Numbered from the stretch's first letter, positions 11,901-21,810 are shown. The stretch is DNA of 64,000 nucleotides from Corallium rubrum (GCA_964035015.1 OZ035997.1:61441785-61505784), one strand, 5' to 3'. A program made the numbers and translations. The notes: a model not told the origin generated them from the sequence alone.

Positions 11901-12514
11901 GGAATGTCATGGCTTGCAGAAATTTACCGCGTAATTCCTCCTCATACTGCCGATGTTGAGCGAGATTTCAGTCAAATGAAGCTCATCAAAACCTACTTAA
12001 GGAATAGGATGAAAGAACAGACTTTAGATTCGATCATGCGAATTGTCATCGAAGGGCCCACATTAAAAGAATTTCCTTTTGAAGACGCGGTCCAATTGTG
12101 GGCAAAGAAGAAGAAACGCCGTGTTATTACTTAACATCGGGCCGGCATAATTTGCACTTTTGTATTCGTCTGAGTCTCTAGTCTCTAGATAGTGTTAGTA
12201 ACTAAAATATTATTTTGAAATTGAATATTGGAATGAAATCTTTACACAGTGCTGAGTAGTGAGCAATTGTTTGTATATACATTAAAACAAGAAAACATTT
12301 GAAGTATAGTATTAAAGTTTAGTTGCATTATTGTCTGATTAGTATATCCGTGTATTTACAATGCTGACATCACTCACAGCGATTCTTAGTTTACCAAGTC
12401 TGTCCTAGTCTGTATTTATTAGATTTCCGGAAAGTGTTCGAATTTATACCCCCCCCCTAATCGTGTCATTTGATTCTTTTACCCGGCACTCATTCTCTGC
12501 TGGCTACATCCCTG
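8938..12514 (+). mobile_element. hAT transposon, 5-bp duplication type
   Basis: The element starts CAGGGATGTAGC and ends with the exact 12-bp complement. Both flanks carry CTTTA (8933-8937 and 12515-12519), a perfect 5-bp target duplication. Length is 3577 bp. Subterminal GCGCCCGGCA repeats lie at 8960-9030. A broken hAT transposase fills 9829-12134. Complete ends with a broken transposase mean it can move only with a helper, if at all. Confidence 0.92.
9829..12134 (+). pseudogene. hAT-family transposase, frameshifted
   Basis: Two frames (to 11013, then one open from about 11016 to 12134) together give a full-length hAT transposase. The first has an N-terminal Cys/His zinc-finger region (KKGRPWLIH, FCQSCQRHG, then H...H) followed by the catalytic blocks LLFDETTDCSVKEQM and ALGTDGASVM and the CHCAAHKLNLAA block. 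The second ends with the C-terminal dimerisation motif (PPHTADVERDFSQMKLIKT). A one-base shift near 11007-11013 breaks the protein between them. The start at 9829 is the first ATG. It resembles ZNF862/ZBED-like transposases. Confidence 0.9.
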
Positions 12515-12715
12515 CTTTATAGGTATATTATTGTTCGCTTCAACATTTAACTCAACTAAGCATATACATCTATATGTGATGCAACTTGACATGTCTATGG
12601 AGGTGTCTACAAAGTAGCATTTAGCTAGTTTAAAGTACAAGAATGTCTTCAACAACATTGTTCATGTTGGCTTGGTATTTCACTTTTTTTGGTAACAGTT
12701 GTGAAAATGATGTTG

Positions 12716-13040
12716 TCATTTCTTCTGCTGATCGTAAGACATCCTGGTTGATCCCAAATAGCTTTGTAAATGTGTTGCTGAAAAAGTCATGTTCTTGATT
12801 TCATCGTCAAATGTCGAAACACACATGTTGCTGACATATGCTTTTTGGAGGCTGGCTTCAGCGTAACTCTGTGAGCAACGTGGGCATTTTAGTGTTCCAT
12901 CAAATTTCTTGTTTCTGCATTTCTTATTGGAGCAGCTGTTGTAGGAAATTATTCTTTGAATACCAAGAGTTGTCCCATCAAGAAGTGGGTTGTCTTCATC
13001 GTCAGTATCGAGTAACGTCAACTGGTCATTTTCCGACACC
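12716..13040 (-). pseudogene. RPA-like zinc-domain exon fragment
   Basis: This minus-strand frame carries YNSCSNKKCRNKK ... LKCPRCSQSY, a four-cysteine zinc module like the one at the C-terminus of RPA1-type OB-fold proteins. The same module occurs at 28240-27914. A good acceptor (TTTTTCTAG, minus strand) precedes it at 13041. It is an isolated exon of the same multicopy family; no upstream exon was found. Confidence 0.5.
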
Positions 13041-14395
13041 TAGAAAAAAAAATTGCAGTACATGTAAGTGGACTGAACTGTTGTTTTTGGTAATACTTAG
13101 GCTACCTGTGGTAGGCGGAGTCTATTTTTTTTTGACCTGGGGGTCACGGAATTGCAAAATTGCACAGTACTTGTCATATATGGAGTCTAGACTTTGAGTC
13201 TTTGATTACTTCGAAAATTGACAGTCTGTTTCTAATCTGTGGCTGTGTGTGAAGCACATCACTCATGGTCAAATTTGGAGAATGTACCAACACACAAACG
13301 CCACAGTATATTAAAGAACGTATGTACTCTTTAATAGCGGCTTGTGGAGCTCCTATAACTGCAAAAGGCAAGTAATAAGCACTGAATATAGTGAAAGATG
13401 CATCATGTTGAACTGTTTGCATGTCTAGATTTCATGTAGGTGTGAAGGTGTCTTATTACACATGGAAATGTGTGTTTCAAAACATGTTTAAATATTTTTT
13501 AGTTTTTTTCGATATTTAAAATAAATTTCTATATCAAAATGATTGCTTGAATCTGATGAATTTAGCACTAGACATTTTGTCTACTGAAAGTATTATAATC
13601 CACATTGTTACTTGGGAAAACGGACTTGTTATTTGGAAAAATGGAGTTGTTGTTTACATTGCCTCTGAAGATTTTGTACTTTTTAACAAATGGTTACTTT
13701 GCACGCCGTTGCACTTTTCTGTGCATCCAATTTTTGGATTTTACCACTGTTACCATGGTAACATTAATTTGCACTCTCCAGTGCGCAATTAACAATTTAA
13801 TTTGCACTCCTCTCAACCAATCAGAATCCATATTGGCTATGTCAAGGTTGCAGCAATCAGTAGCTAGAGCAAACGTCTAATATACAGACATGTATATACA
13901 GACTTATTTATATGTAGAAGCTACTTGTAATTTGGGCTATATTATTGATGAAATTGTTAGGTCTTATGTACTACTCTTCTCAATTAGACTCTACTTTTGA
14001 AGTAAATAGAATGCGCACTTGGAAAACCTACTGCTCTAAGTGTAGTTCCTACCACTTAAGTGGTTGTTCTTAATCTGTCCTATCGTATGTAAATATTGTA
14101 TTAGTCCTTGTGTTTAATTTATGTCTACTCTGTATTTTTTTTGTCAGGTTGGTCCTCACATGGGACTCATGTCCTGTTGACCATACCTTCAACCATGACC
14201 AAGTCTCGCACCGTTTTCATTTTTAACTTGTATTAATTCTTTCGCACACTTGTATGCTTGTAAAGCTAATAAAAAAGATATATCCTGATTATGTTTAACT
14301 AATATTAATAATCTTGTGTGGAAATGTTAGTTTTTAAAATTCAAATGTGAGGTAGTGCATTTTTGTATTCAAATGGGAGGCAGTGCATTTTTGTA
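13041..14395. other. Intergenic DNA, nothing recognised
   Basis: Short frames here have random composition. TTTGCACTC-type motifs recur at 13690-13810. No element ends were located. Confidence 0.5.
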
Positions 14396-14690
14396 TCTGC
14401 GCAGCAGATATATTGCTATCGTGTTGTGTGTATGTTTGTGTTAACTTTTTTGTGTGTTAACTTTTTTGGGTAACCACTGACCTGTAGTGTGCGCTGTGGT
14501 GTAACTCTAACCAATGCGCGACAATTACATCGGGGACAATCGGAGCTGAGAATTTTTTGGTGAAAAAATTGGCGTCAACGTAATGAGCGTCAACGTAATG
14601 AGCTGTCAGTTTGAATGATGGGAACAAGTATATTTTAATCCACGCGTGTTTACAATATTTCGTCGCCATATCACGAAGCCAGGCGGCGTG
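14396..14690 (+). repeat. Dispersed repeat copy (partner at 2990)
   Basis: It starts GCGCAGCAGATATATTGC and is alignable to the minus strand of 2990-3242. It has an internal duplication of GAGCGTCAACGTAAT. It marks the end of ordinary repeat DNA; the AT-rich gene island begins just to the right. Confidence 0.75.
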
Positions 14691-15064
14691 TGGCACGACC
14701 GCAAAGCATCATGGGAATTGCTGCTGTGTAAAATATTTTCACGCTAATTGTATTTCCGCCGTGGTCGAGTAAACATCTCCTTATGCATATTCATGAGGCA
14801 CTAAAATTTTTCTGCAAATTTTTTTATCAAGAAAAAAGAAAAAAAGAAAAAATTTTTCTTTTCTCTTCTTTTTCTTTACCATCAACACGGTCAATTACAA
14901 CATTGTCTGAATCACGTATATTTATACAATTAAATGTGAAAAAGGGCTTATCTTTAGAACACATCTCACCCATTTTTTTAAAAAAAAAAACTAAAAAAAA
15001 AACAAAAAAAAAGATAAAAACCTAAGATTTTTGCTAAACAGGTTTAGTTTAAAATCAAAATCCG

Positions 15065-15403
15065 ATGGAATACGATAAAATTCATATCGAGGTTTATTTA
15101 AAAAATAAAAATAACGGAGATACTCACATCGGGTACGAAATCGTCGACAATGACGCGGAAATACTATTCGCTCCTTTTATCTTAAAAGACTGTCTAAAAG
15201 AATTTCAAAATAACGAGGGTGAAAAATTAATATTTATTTCAAGTTTTGAATTAACACAACGTCTTAATTATATGCAGAGAAAAATAATAAGCATACCTTC
15301 AGATATATTGTATAAAGTAGAATGTTTAATAAAATTTATTAAACAGAGAGAAAAAATAGAAAATAACCACGAACTTTACATGGGGATAAGAACAATATTC
15401 TAA
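15065..15403 (+). CDS. Hypothetical 112-aa protein
   Basis: Not recognised. The ATG follows an A/T-only tract. The protein is rich in Lys, Ile, Glu and Asn, with alternating hydrophobic stretches and no signal peptide or membrane segment. It ends 11 bp before the SET-domain gene on the same strand, which suggests joint expression. The frame is intact and its composition matches the neighbours. Confidence 0.6.
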   Translation: MEYDKIHIEVYLKNKNNGDTHIGYEIVDNDAEILFAPFILKDCLKEFQNNEGEKLIFISSFELTQRLNYMQRKIISIPSDILYKVECLIKFIKQREKIENNHELYMGIRTIF

Positions 15404-15414
15404 AAAAATAAAAA

Positions 15415-15981
15415 ATGGTTAAACAAGGTGTAAATAAAGGGGGGCGGAAAATGAGTTTAATTTCACAAAATGTACGGGATGTTCTACAATGTCGAAGCAA
15501 CACATTAAAAAAAAAAAGATGTCGAAAAAGAACAGCACATACGGGCAAATGTTGGATACATTTAGCAAAAGAAAATACCTTACGTGTTAAAAAATCACGC
15601 ATCCCCAACGCTGGTAAAGGGTTGTACGCTTGGAAAAAACCGTTCGCACGTCTTTCCAACGTTGTTGCCTACACTGGTGAAAAAACAACAATGAGTAAAA
15701 TGGATCGGAAATATGGTCGTAAAACAATCGCACAATATAGCTTATGCGATGGTCCTCGTCACTGCGTCGATGCTTATAAATCGACCCATGGGCCAGCCCG
15801 ATTTTGTAACGATGCAAAAGGATCGAGGTACAAAAATAACTCTTGTTTTACAGGAACAACAAAACACAATAACCAATTTAAATTACACACCACTTCAGCT
15901 ATAAAACCACATCAAGAAATTCTCGCCGACTACGGAGACGAATACTGGCCACGCGGATATTTTGAGAAAACACAAAAATGA
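15415..15981 (+). CDS. SET-domain protein with N-terminal Cys motif
   Basis: The 188-aa product carries a short cysteine motif (residues about 26-50: CRSNTLKKKRCRKRT, then GKCWIH) followed by a SET domain (about 58-180). Visible SET signatures are RIPNAGKGLYA at the start, ARFCNDAKG in place of the usual R-F-x-N-H block, and EILADYGDEYW at the end. SET proteins transfer methyl groups from S-adenosylmethionine to lysines, often on histones. Small SET proteins with this CR...RCKRRT...CW-H prefix occur in viruses and mobile DNA of invertebrates, as I recall. The Asn-Asp in place of Asn-His and the absence of a post-SET cysteine cluster leave activity uncertain. The ATG of the next gene overlaps its stop codon. 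Confidence 0.82.
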   Translation: MVKQGVNKGGRKMSLISQNVRDVLQCRSNTLKKKRCRKRTAHTGKCWIHLAKENTLRVKKSRIPNAGKGLYAWKKPFARLSNVVAYTGEKTTMSKMDRKYGRKTIAQYSLCDGPRHCVDAYKSTHGPARFCNDAKGSRYKNNSCFTGTTKHNNQFKLHTTSAIKPHQEILADYGDEYWPRGYFEKTQK

Positions 15982-16145
15982 GTAAAAACCGAGGAAATAG
16001 AAACACAGGTTTTCGAGGAAAAAGAAGACAAAGAGGTGGTGGAAAAAAAATTCAAAAAGTATTAAAAATTATGAAAGATTTTGAATCTGCCAAAAAAAAT
16101 ATTATAAAAAAACTAAAAAACGGTGGGAATAAAATGAAAAATTAA
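15978..16145 (+). CDS. Small basic RG-rich peptide
   Basis: A 55-residue product starts at an ATG that overlaps the SET gene stop (ATGA). It opens with a Gly-Arg-Asn-rich stretch (RGNRNTGFRGKRRQRGGGKK) followed by a Lys/Ile helix-like tail. The charge suggests nucleic-acid binding, for example genome condensation or chromatin contact. No family is recognised. The one-base overlap and shared strand point to coupled expression with the SET gene. Confidence 0.5.
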   Translation: MSKNRGNRNTGFRGKRRQRGGGKKIQKVLKIMKDFESAKKNIIKKLKNGGNKMKN

Positions 16146-16301
16146 AAAAAACAACAATTTGGAGGTCTGGTGCAACCAAGTGAAGACAGATATCAGCAAT
16201 TTGGAGGCGTTGTGTCGAAACCCAATAAATATTATTTAAATTAATTTTTAAAAAATCAATAAAAAACAAAAAAAAACCAAAAAAATGTGTAGTTTTTTTT
16301 A
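16146..16301. other. Convergent intergenic spacer with GCAATTTGGAGG repeats
   Basis: CAATTTGGAGG occurs at about 16155 and 16197, between two convergent gene sets. The remainder is poly-A rich. Confidence 0.4.
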
Positions 16302-16945
16302 TTAAAAAAAATTATCAGAATAAATTACACGTGTTTCATACGTTACGTATGGTAGGTGCGCTACACCGTATTTTACATTCTTTTTCGTTTTAATGAATTC
16401 TGTAAATTGAATATGTTGAAGTAAAATTAAGTCGTCGTCTCTGGATAAATCATATTTTAAATTTTCAAATTTAACTGAACTTGAAAACATAGGTAAACTA
16501 AAACACGCGTCTTTTGATTTTCGAGGAATTAATTGATTCGATGTTATATCATTTGCAACATAGGCGGGATTATTACTTTTTATCAAATTTTTATCTACTT
16601 GAAGTTAGTGAAGAAAATACTACCATTTTCTTCACTCTGTACATTTTTAGAAATTTTTATTTCTATAGAATCAATAATTTTTCTTTTTTCCCACACGTCT
16701 GCATCGGGAGTATGCGTTAAAGAAAATGGGTAGGCATTCTGCAATTTCGCTCCTGTATTTATATTTGTAAAAGTGATGACTCTCGTTTTCTCATTAACAT
16801 AAGGTTCAATAATAGCTCCTTGACGCGCACTTTGTTCTCGAAAATGATATTCATGATTGGGACGTTTCGCTGGAATTTTTCCATACTCGTCTGCTGAATG
16901 AAACCAAAAACGCGGATTTTTTATAATAATTTTTTTATCAGCCAT
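16302..16945 (-). pseudogene. Hypothetical protein in two frames
   Basis: The first frame (16945-16595, 116 aa) starts at an ATG that overlaps the stop of the exonuclease-like gene by 8 bp. It contains KNPRFWFHSADEYGKIP and RVITFTNINTG. The second frame (about 16586-16302) follows after a stop and a frame change and has the same residue bias. They are either two adjacent genes or one gene of about 215 codons broken near 16595-16610. No homologue is recognised. Confidence 0.45.
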
Positions 16946-17603
16946 AAGAATACAAAATTTTATCTCTTTTTTTTGTATCGTGTATTAAATGGGCAACTTG
17001 TGCTGCGAAAAGCCTAACCTCGTATAAAGAACAATGAACATTATGTTTTACATGTTCCCTGCAAATCTTTATATCTTTAAGAAAATATCTAGCTATTTTC
17101 TCATATTTTTCCACACCGAAATGTTCTAAATTTACACATTCCACACCCATTATTCCACATAAATCAGATTCAATTTTTCCCCCTTTATACCCGAATAAAA
17201 TTTCGGTTTTTCCACTAAAATTTTTTTTAAACTCGTCTAAAAATTCTACTTGACTGTAATATCGTGGATTTTTTCGATAATTATATAACTTTAATCCGTG
17301 AATCTGAAATTGATGGTGAATGACGCGTTTATCTTGTTTACTCATCGTCCAGTAGTGTCGACCATCTTCGATAAAACAATGAAACATTTCATAACTGCAA
17401 CTACCCATATTAAACAACGAGACTTCGCGATAATAAACCCGTGAATCGATGCGATAACATTCACAATCCATAATATGCGTAACATTTTTAAATATTTCTT
17501 CTCCTTTTTTACCAAATAAATCAACATGTTCATGGTTTCCCACCTTGTTAAACTCGCTATCGTAACGCGAATACATCTTACAACAGAATGATAAAAAAAG
17601 CAA
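16938..17603 (-). CDS. DEDD-exonuclease-like protein
   Basis: In this frame a VTHIMDCECYRID segment (Asp-Cys-Glu) is placed like the first D-x-E motif of RNase-H-fold 3'-5' exonucleases. Later come LFGYKGGKIESDLCGI and the Cys/His-containing tail ICREHVKHNVHCSLYEVRL. The same order occurs in a multicopy invertebrate family that I recall as exonuclease-like. The substrate is unknown. The upstream frame appears shifted at a T run near 17590, so the true N-terminus is probably longer (see 17597-18089). Its 3' end overlaps the next gene by 8 bp. Confidence 0.5.
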   Translation of the reverse strand: MLFLSFCCKMYSRYDSEFNKVGNHEHVDLFGKKGEEIFKNVTHIMDCECYRIDSRVYYREVSLFNMGSCSYEMFHCFIEDGRHYWTMSKQDKRVIHHQFQIHGLKLYNYRKNPRYYSQVEFLDEFKKNFSGKTEILFGYKGGKIESDLCGIMGVECVNLEHFGVEKYEKIARYFLKDIKICREHVKHNVHCSLYEVRLFAAQVAHLIHDTKKRDKILYSYG

Positions 17604-18089
17604 AAATTTATCAGTTTTTCTTTAAAAAAATCAAGATTATCTTTACAAATTTTACTCAAATGAACATTGCATTTCAACATTTTTTTTATATTAGTAACAA
17701 GCGTAATATCGTACTGAGGAAAACTTTGTTTAATATCGGTTAAAAAATTATCACACAGTTCTCCCACATCTCTTCTTATTTCTTCGACGGCATCTTCGAT
17801 AAACAGTTCAATTTTTTTCTTCCTGTGTGATGATACACCCACACTGGTCAAAGTAAATCTTGTTAATATTCTTCGCTAACAATTCCAGAAAACATCGTTC
17901 CAATACCTCGACCTCATGTCTACTATAATCACACGAATCTGCTTGTGGTGATAGTGTTGATGATGAACCTTCTTCTTCTTCTTCTCTCTTTTTCTTGTTC
18001 TTTTCCTCCTCGCGATCCCTCACTGCTTTATCAAAATCTGCAGAACATATAAACACACGCTTCATCGCGATAATAATAAATCTCAGCAA
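17597..18089 (-). pseudogene. N-terminal part of the 16938 gene, frameshifted
   Basis: Two frames (18089-17808, and 17851 to about 17597) lie head-to-tail with the exonuclease-like frame. Each change of frame falls on a homopolymer (an A run near 17814-17821 and a T run near 17590). The first frame has a strongly acidic/basic stretch (DREEEKNKKKREEEEEGSSS). Both continue with helical, lysine-rich sequence. The simplest reading is one gene of about 380 codons with two one-base indels, or base-calling errors in homopolymers. Programmed slippage is a less likely alternative. Confidence 0.45.
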
Positions 18090-18181
18090 AAAACGCTTTT
18101 ATAAATAATCTTAAAAAAAACACCTTATTTTTTATAAAAAATGTTTCTTAAAAAAAATATATATAAGTAAAGATTTTTTTT

Positions 18182-18234
18182 GAGGTTGGGATTGATCGAC
18201 TTACAATTTTTTTGCTATCGAGGTATGTATTTGA
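18182..18234. promoter_or_regulatory. Possible divergent promoter with TGAGGTTGGGAT motif
   Basis: TGAGGTTGGGAT lies in the spacer between divergent gene sets (18089 leftward, 18235 rightward). It recurs once near the right end of the island at about 24211. A TATATATAAG tract lies at 18158-18167. The role is inferred only from position. Confidence 0.3.
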
Positions 18235-19481
18235 TTGGAAATTTTAGAAGTGATAAAAAAACATTCTATACTACTTTTTCTCTCTCAGATGGGTAAACGT
18301 TCACGTGTAACAAGAGAAAATAATAATGGTTGTAAACGTTACCGAATAGAAACAGAGGTGGATTTATTAAAAATGGTGTTAACGTTCACATGTTATTTTC
18401 GTTATTTTCCCAACCGGGAAATCGGCTTACTCTACTGATTAATGGGGTTGGCAAATATCTACGAAGGAGGCTACATAAGGATGGTTCCAAAAAATTCAAA
18501 AAAGGATGTGATTACCCCCTGGGAGATCCCACATCAATATTGGTGCTACTATGGTGGTGGGGTGCAACAACGTAGTAGTGATGGCAGTCTATCTCATGTC
18601 ATTGTTAGAAATGAGATTTATTTCACAGTTCCATATATGCAGAGAAGAGGTGAAAGCTGGTGTATTAAAAATAATAACAAAAATCTAATATTAGTGAAAG
18701 ACAAACGATTTTTTTTTTCATTCTTTCCTAAAAGAGGATGTATAATATATAATTCTTTTTATTTCCCTATACTACCCACCGAATTTGAACCATGGCATGC
18801 TGAAATTTACCATCGGTTAGGAATTATAAGTAACAATAGTATGTATACCCCCTATAGTTTTTATATATATAGAAGTTGTTGGAACACGTGCAGCTCATTA
18901 CACGCGATATTTTCGTATATATATAGAAAATACGGTGATGAAGGTGTGAGTATAGCAGTCTATTTATACTGTAAATCACCAAATTTTTTCCATCAAGCGC
19001 TCAAGTGCAGAAATGGCGAAATAAGTATGACTTTTTTGTTAAATTTAGCCTGTTGCTTTATTTGTTTTTGCGAAAACCACAACCCACGCGGAAAGATAAA
19101 AAAACAACACATACTTACAACATTCATAAAATTGTTTCACGAGTAAAAAATCTTGAAAATTGTCGATTTAAAAAATGTGATGCGAAAAATACCGCGGTAT
19201 CGGATACGAGTGCGTTTGAAATGTTTGATTATGAGTCAATATCAAAAAAAGAAATAAAAAATATAAATAAAAAAAAATCGCTTCTCTCAGAACCGGTTAT
19301 CACATTATCTGGTTTTGAACCGGGGGAATATTTTTTCACCCAAGAATCGACAACTCACACGATAAGTGTCAAATACATAGACAACGTCAACAATATGGGC
19401 TTAAGAGATTTTATTAGGAGTTTCTTCACATGTATATTTATTAGTAAAGGTTTTCTCGATTATTTAGAAAAATTACTCTAA
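18235..19481 (+). pseudogene. Hypothetical protein, three collinear frames
   Basis: Frames 18235-18438 and 18442-19146 are in the same phase, separated by one TGA. Frame 19005-19481 follows in another phase. Composition is uniform: aromatic, Cys-containing and basic (for example GKRSRVTRENNNGCKRYR at the start, YWCYYGGGVQQRSSDGS in the middle). No domain is recognised. Possible explanations are one long gene of about 400 codons with a nonsense and a frameshift, or two to three small genes. The end overlaps the convergent Fic gene by 9 bp. Confidence 0.45.
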
Positions 19482-20066
19482 TATATATTTCAGATTATTA
19501 AGCGCGGATATGTGCGATTTCCTATCTTCAAAAACACGCTGTCCTTCTTTACATTGTAATATTTCTAGTTGCTCACATAACATTTTGTGTTGTTTAAAAG
19601 ATTTTACCTTACACGATAAATTATCTCTCAATATAGCGTGTAAAGCTTTTCCTACACGCCCATTTCCGTCACCAAACGGGTGTATATATTCAAATATATA
19701 ATATATTCGAGTGGGTAGCAAATTCAATTCGTCATCCTCATCCTTAATTCTACGATAATGTTCATCTAATAACCTCATGTAAATTTCGATATAGTCAGGA
19801 GAAGGTGGGTAGTGATTCCCACAATGTCTGTAATTTATTGAATATTCACCACCATTGTAATTTTTCATACAACGCGTGTGTAAATAAATGCATATTTCAC
19901 TTATTTGCATTTGTTCTCGGTGTGATTGTTTTAACCGGTAAAAATCACTCAAGCCACGAGCATATTTTGCACAAATATAAAAAAAATATTCGTCCTGCTC
20001 ATTTTCTTCCATGAGCACAGCATAGTACGAAAATATTTTGATTTTTAAATGATGTTCAAAATTCAT
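19473..20066 (-). CDS. Fic-domain protein
   Basis: The 197-aa frame contains the Fic signature HPFGDGNGR at residues 129-137, preceded by the usual helix (RIYYIFEYI). An earlier ISEICIYLHTRC...YRHCGNHYPP segment corresponds to the family's first helices and flap. Fic enzymes usually transfer AMP from ATP to hydroxyl side chains of target proteins, using the motif His. Every core motif residue is present here; the following Arg is replaced by Lys (GRVGK). No inhibitory S/T-x-x-x-E/G-N motif is obvious. A viral or mobile Fic could modify host proteins, which is inference. The ATG overlaps the preceding minus-strand frame. Confidence 0.85.
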   Translation of the reverse strand: MNFEHHLKIKIFSYYAVLMEENEQDEYFFYICAKYARGLSDFYRLKQSHREQMQISEICIYLHTRCMKNYNGGEYSINYRHCGNHYPPSPDYIEIYMRLLDEHYRRIKDEDDELNLLPTRIYYIFEYIHPFGDGNGRVGKALHAILRDNLSCKVKSFKQHKMLCEQLEILQCKEGQRVFEDRKSHISALNNLKYILE

Positions 20067-20443
20067 TTTCTTTCTTCTTCACACCCCAATATCCGGTGTC
20101 AAAATTCGATCGATTAACACACTGATTAAGATGTAGAAGGGGTAATCTTGTGAAATTTCTAATCAAAATTTCTTCTTCTTTCTCTACTCCTTTAAAAAAA
20201 TACAATAAGTAGCGAATAAAATGCGATAATATCCCCAATAGTATATCGTTGAATTTTTTCATAAATCTCGGGAAATTGCGTCTTCAAAATATGAACTTTT
20301 ATATTTTCAAAAAGATTTCTTTGTCGAACCACACATTCTTCAATTTTTTTCTTAAACACGGTGCCCACCGTCACGAGACCGGTTTTATTCTCCACTTCGT
20401 CTATTATAAACTCCATCCCATTACAAAACAAATAACAAGACAA
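20056..20443 (-). pseudogene. Hypothetical protein, frameshifted at a T run
   Basis: Frames 20443-20192 and 20262-20056 overlap and swap at a homopolymer near 20193-20200. Both carry hydrophobic and lysine-rich residues typical of the island. The second ends a few bases inside the Fic start. No family is recognised. It is probably one gene of about 128 codons. Confidence 0.4.
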
Positions 20444-20554
20444 GATTTACGCTTTTATTCGCACCTTCTATATTATAAATTCCAACAACTAAAACCAAAA
20501 TACCTTGGAAAAAAAAAAGAAATATTTTCTACAAAATTTTTTTTTTTACAAATT

Positions 20555-21421
20555 TTACTCTTTTTTAGCTGCTTTCTCCACCGCTATATACCGTGCCGCT
20601 ATCATTTCTAATATAGCGAGCTGTTCTTTCACTTTGATTAGTTTTTTTACTTTTTTTTGTTTTTCATTATATATATATTTCAATTCTTTAAATTTATTTT
20701 CTGCTGTAACTACCACGTCTCTATCATATCTATTTAATATCGGATACGTGTCGATGAGTATGTCTTTTTTCTTAAAACATAGCGTTCTTCTATAATTTTT
20801 TCTTTCTTTATTTTCTTCATCTATTTCATCATAAGAACGTTTTAAATCATCAATGTTTTTACCCATGCTCCGTCGCGCTGGTTGGGTCAAAGGGTCGGTC
20901 ATCGCTAGGTTAAAAGTCGGGTTTGGAAAGGGAAAAGTAAAGGTTACATCTCCTGTTACATCTCCTGTTGTTACATCTCCTGTTGTTACATCTCCTGTTG
21001 TTACATCTCCTGTGGTGATCACTTCGGTGATAGGTTCCGTATATATATGCGGGACATCAGAAAGAGGTGAAAGAGGAGGTACCCCGTTCTCCTTGTTTAA
21101 ATCGGTGAAGAATTCCGACACCATTCGATTTCTATCTTCTTCTTCTCGCCGTTGACGGTCTTGCTCGATGGCTTTACTACGTTCTTGCTCCAACAACTCC
21201 ACGCGTTCTTTCTCGAGCCTGAGAACAGACTCTCTCCGTTTCGCCTCTGATGCACGTATGTCCTCTTCAAACTTCGCAGCGGCGGCAGCAGCGCGTCTCT
21301 CCCCCTCTAACTTTTCTTTTGCGATTCGTTCATTATTAATTCTCATCACTTCTGAAAGATCGATCGGGTTTTCTATAATAAATTTATAAAAGTGGGCAAG
21401 ATCATCCATTCTCTCTCTCAT
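20555..21421 (-). CDS. Coiled-coil protein with TTGDV repeats
   Basis: This is the longest intact frame of the island; 21421 is the first ATG. The N-terminal third is a charged helix typical of a coiled coil (EKLEGERRAAAAAAKFEED ... RVELLEQERSKAIEQDRQRR). It is followed by a short threonine-rich tandem repeat in which TTGDV occurs four times, then a proline-rich segment. The C-terminal half is lysine-rich with a second helical region. A structural or scaffold role is plausible, but no family is recognised. The repeat is coded by near-identical 15-bp units, so its length probably varies. Confidence 0.65.
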   Translation of the reverse strand: MRERMDDLAHFYKFIIENPIDLSEVMRINNERIAKEKLEGERRAAAAAAKFEEDIRASEAKRRESVLRLEKERVELLEQERSKAIEQDRQRREEEDRNRMVSEFFTDLNKENGVPPLSPLSDVPHIYTEPITEVITTGDVTTGDVTTGDVTTGDVTGDVTFTFPFPNPTFNLAMTDPLTQPARRSMGKNIDDLKRSYDEIDEENKERKNYRRTLCFKKKDILIDTYPILNRYDRDVVVTAENKFKELKYIYNEKQKKVKKLIKVKEQLAILEMIAARYIAVEKAAKKE

Positions 21422-21589
21422 TAGAAAAGTGTGAAAACTTTTACAACGTTGGTTTTTTATACTCACATATTTTAAACAAATTAAGTTTTCTTTCGAACCA
21501 ATAAAAACCGATGCTTTTGAAAAACTGAAAAAAATGTCCGGAATTCATCTATTTGGAATTGTTGATTATCTCAAAAAAATTTGAGCAGT

Positions 21590-21810
21590 GTTTAACTATG
21601 TCAACAGAGAACACTGAAATTTGAATATACCGCCCGAATGTTGACTTAGAAAAGTGTGGGTTTCCGTGTTGATAGAGAAACCGTTTAACTATGTCAACAG
21701 AGAAATACTGAAATTTGAATATGTCAACCAATATTGACTTGCGGTGTTTTCCCTTTAGAGAAAACCCGCAGTGTTTAACTATGTCAACAGAGAAGACTGA
21801 AATTTGAATA
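21590..21810 (+). repeat. Three-copy repeat covering a gene start
   Basis: GTTTAACTATGTCAACAGAG plus CTGAAATTTGAATATG recurs at about 21588, 21684 and 21774 (units about 90-95 bp). The last copy contains the ATG of the gene at 21810. Earlier copies carry matching ATGTCAACC/GTTGAC segments, so this looks like duplicated promoter-plus-start sequence. Confidence 0.8.

Noticed and set aside
13547..13880. Two overlapping frames of 81 and 91 codons
   Set aside because: They overlap in different phases with random-like hydrophobic content from T-rich DNA.
16595..16733. Plus-strand frames of 66-68 codons
   Set aside because: Antisense shadows of the minus-strand gene at 16302-16945.
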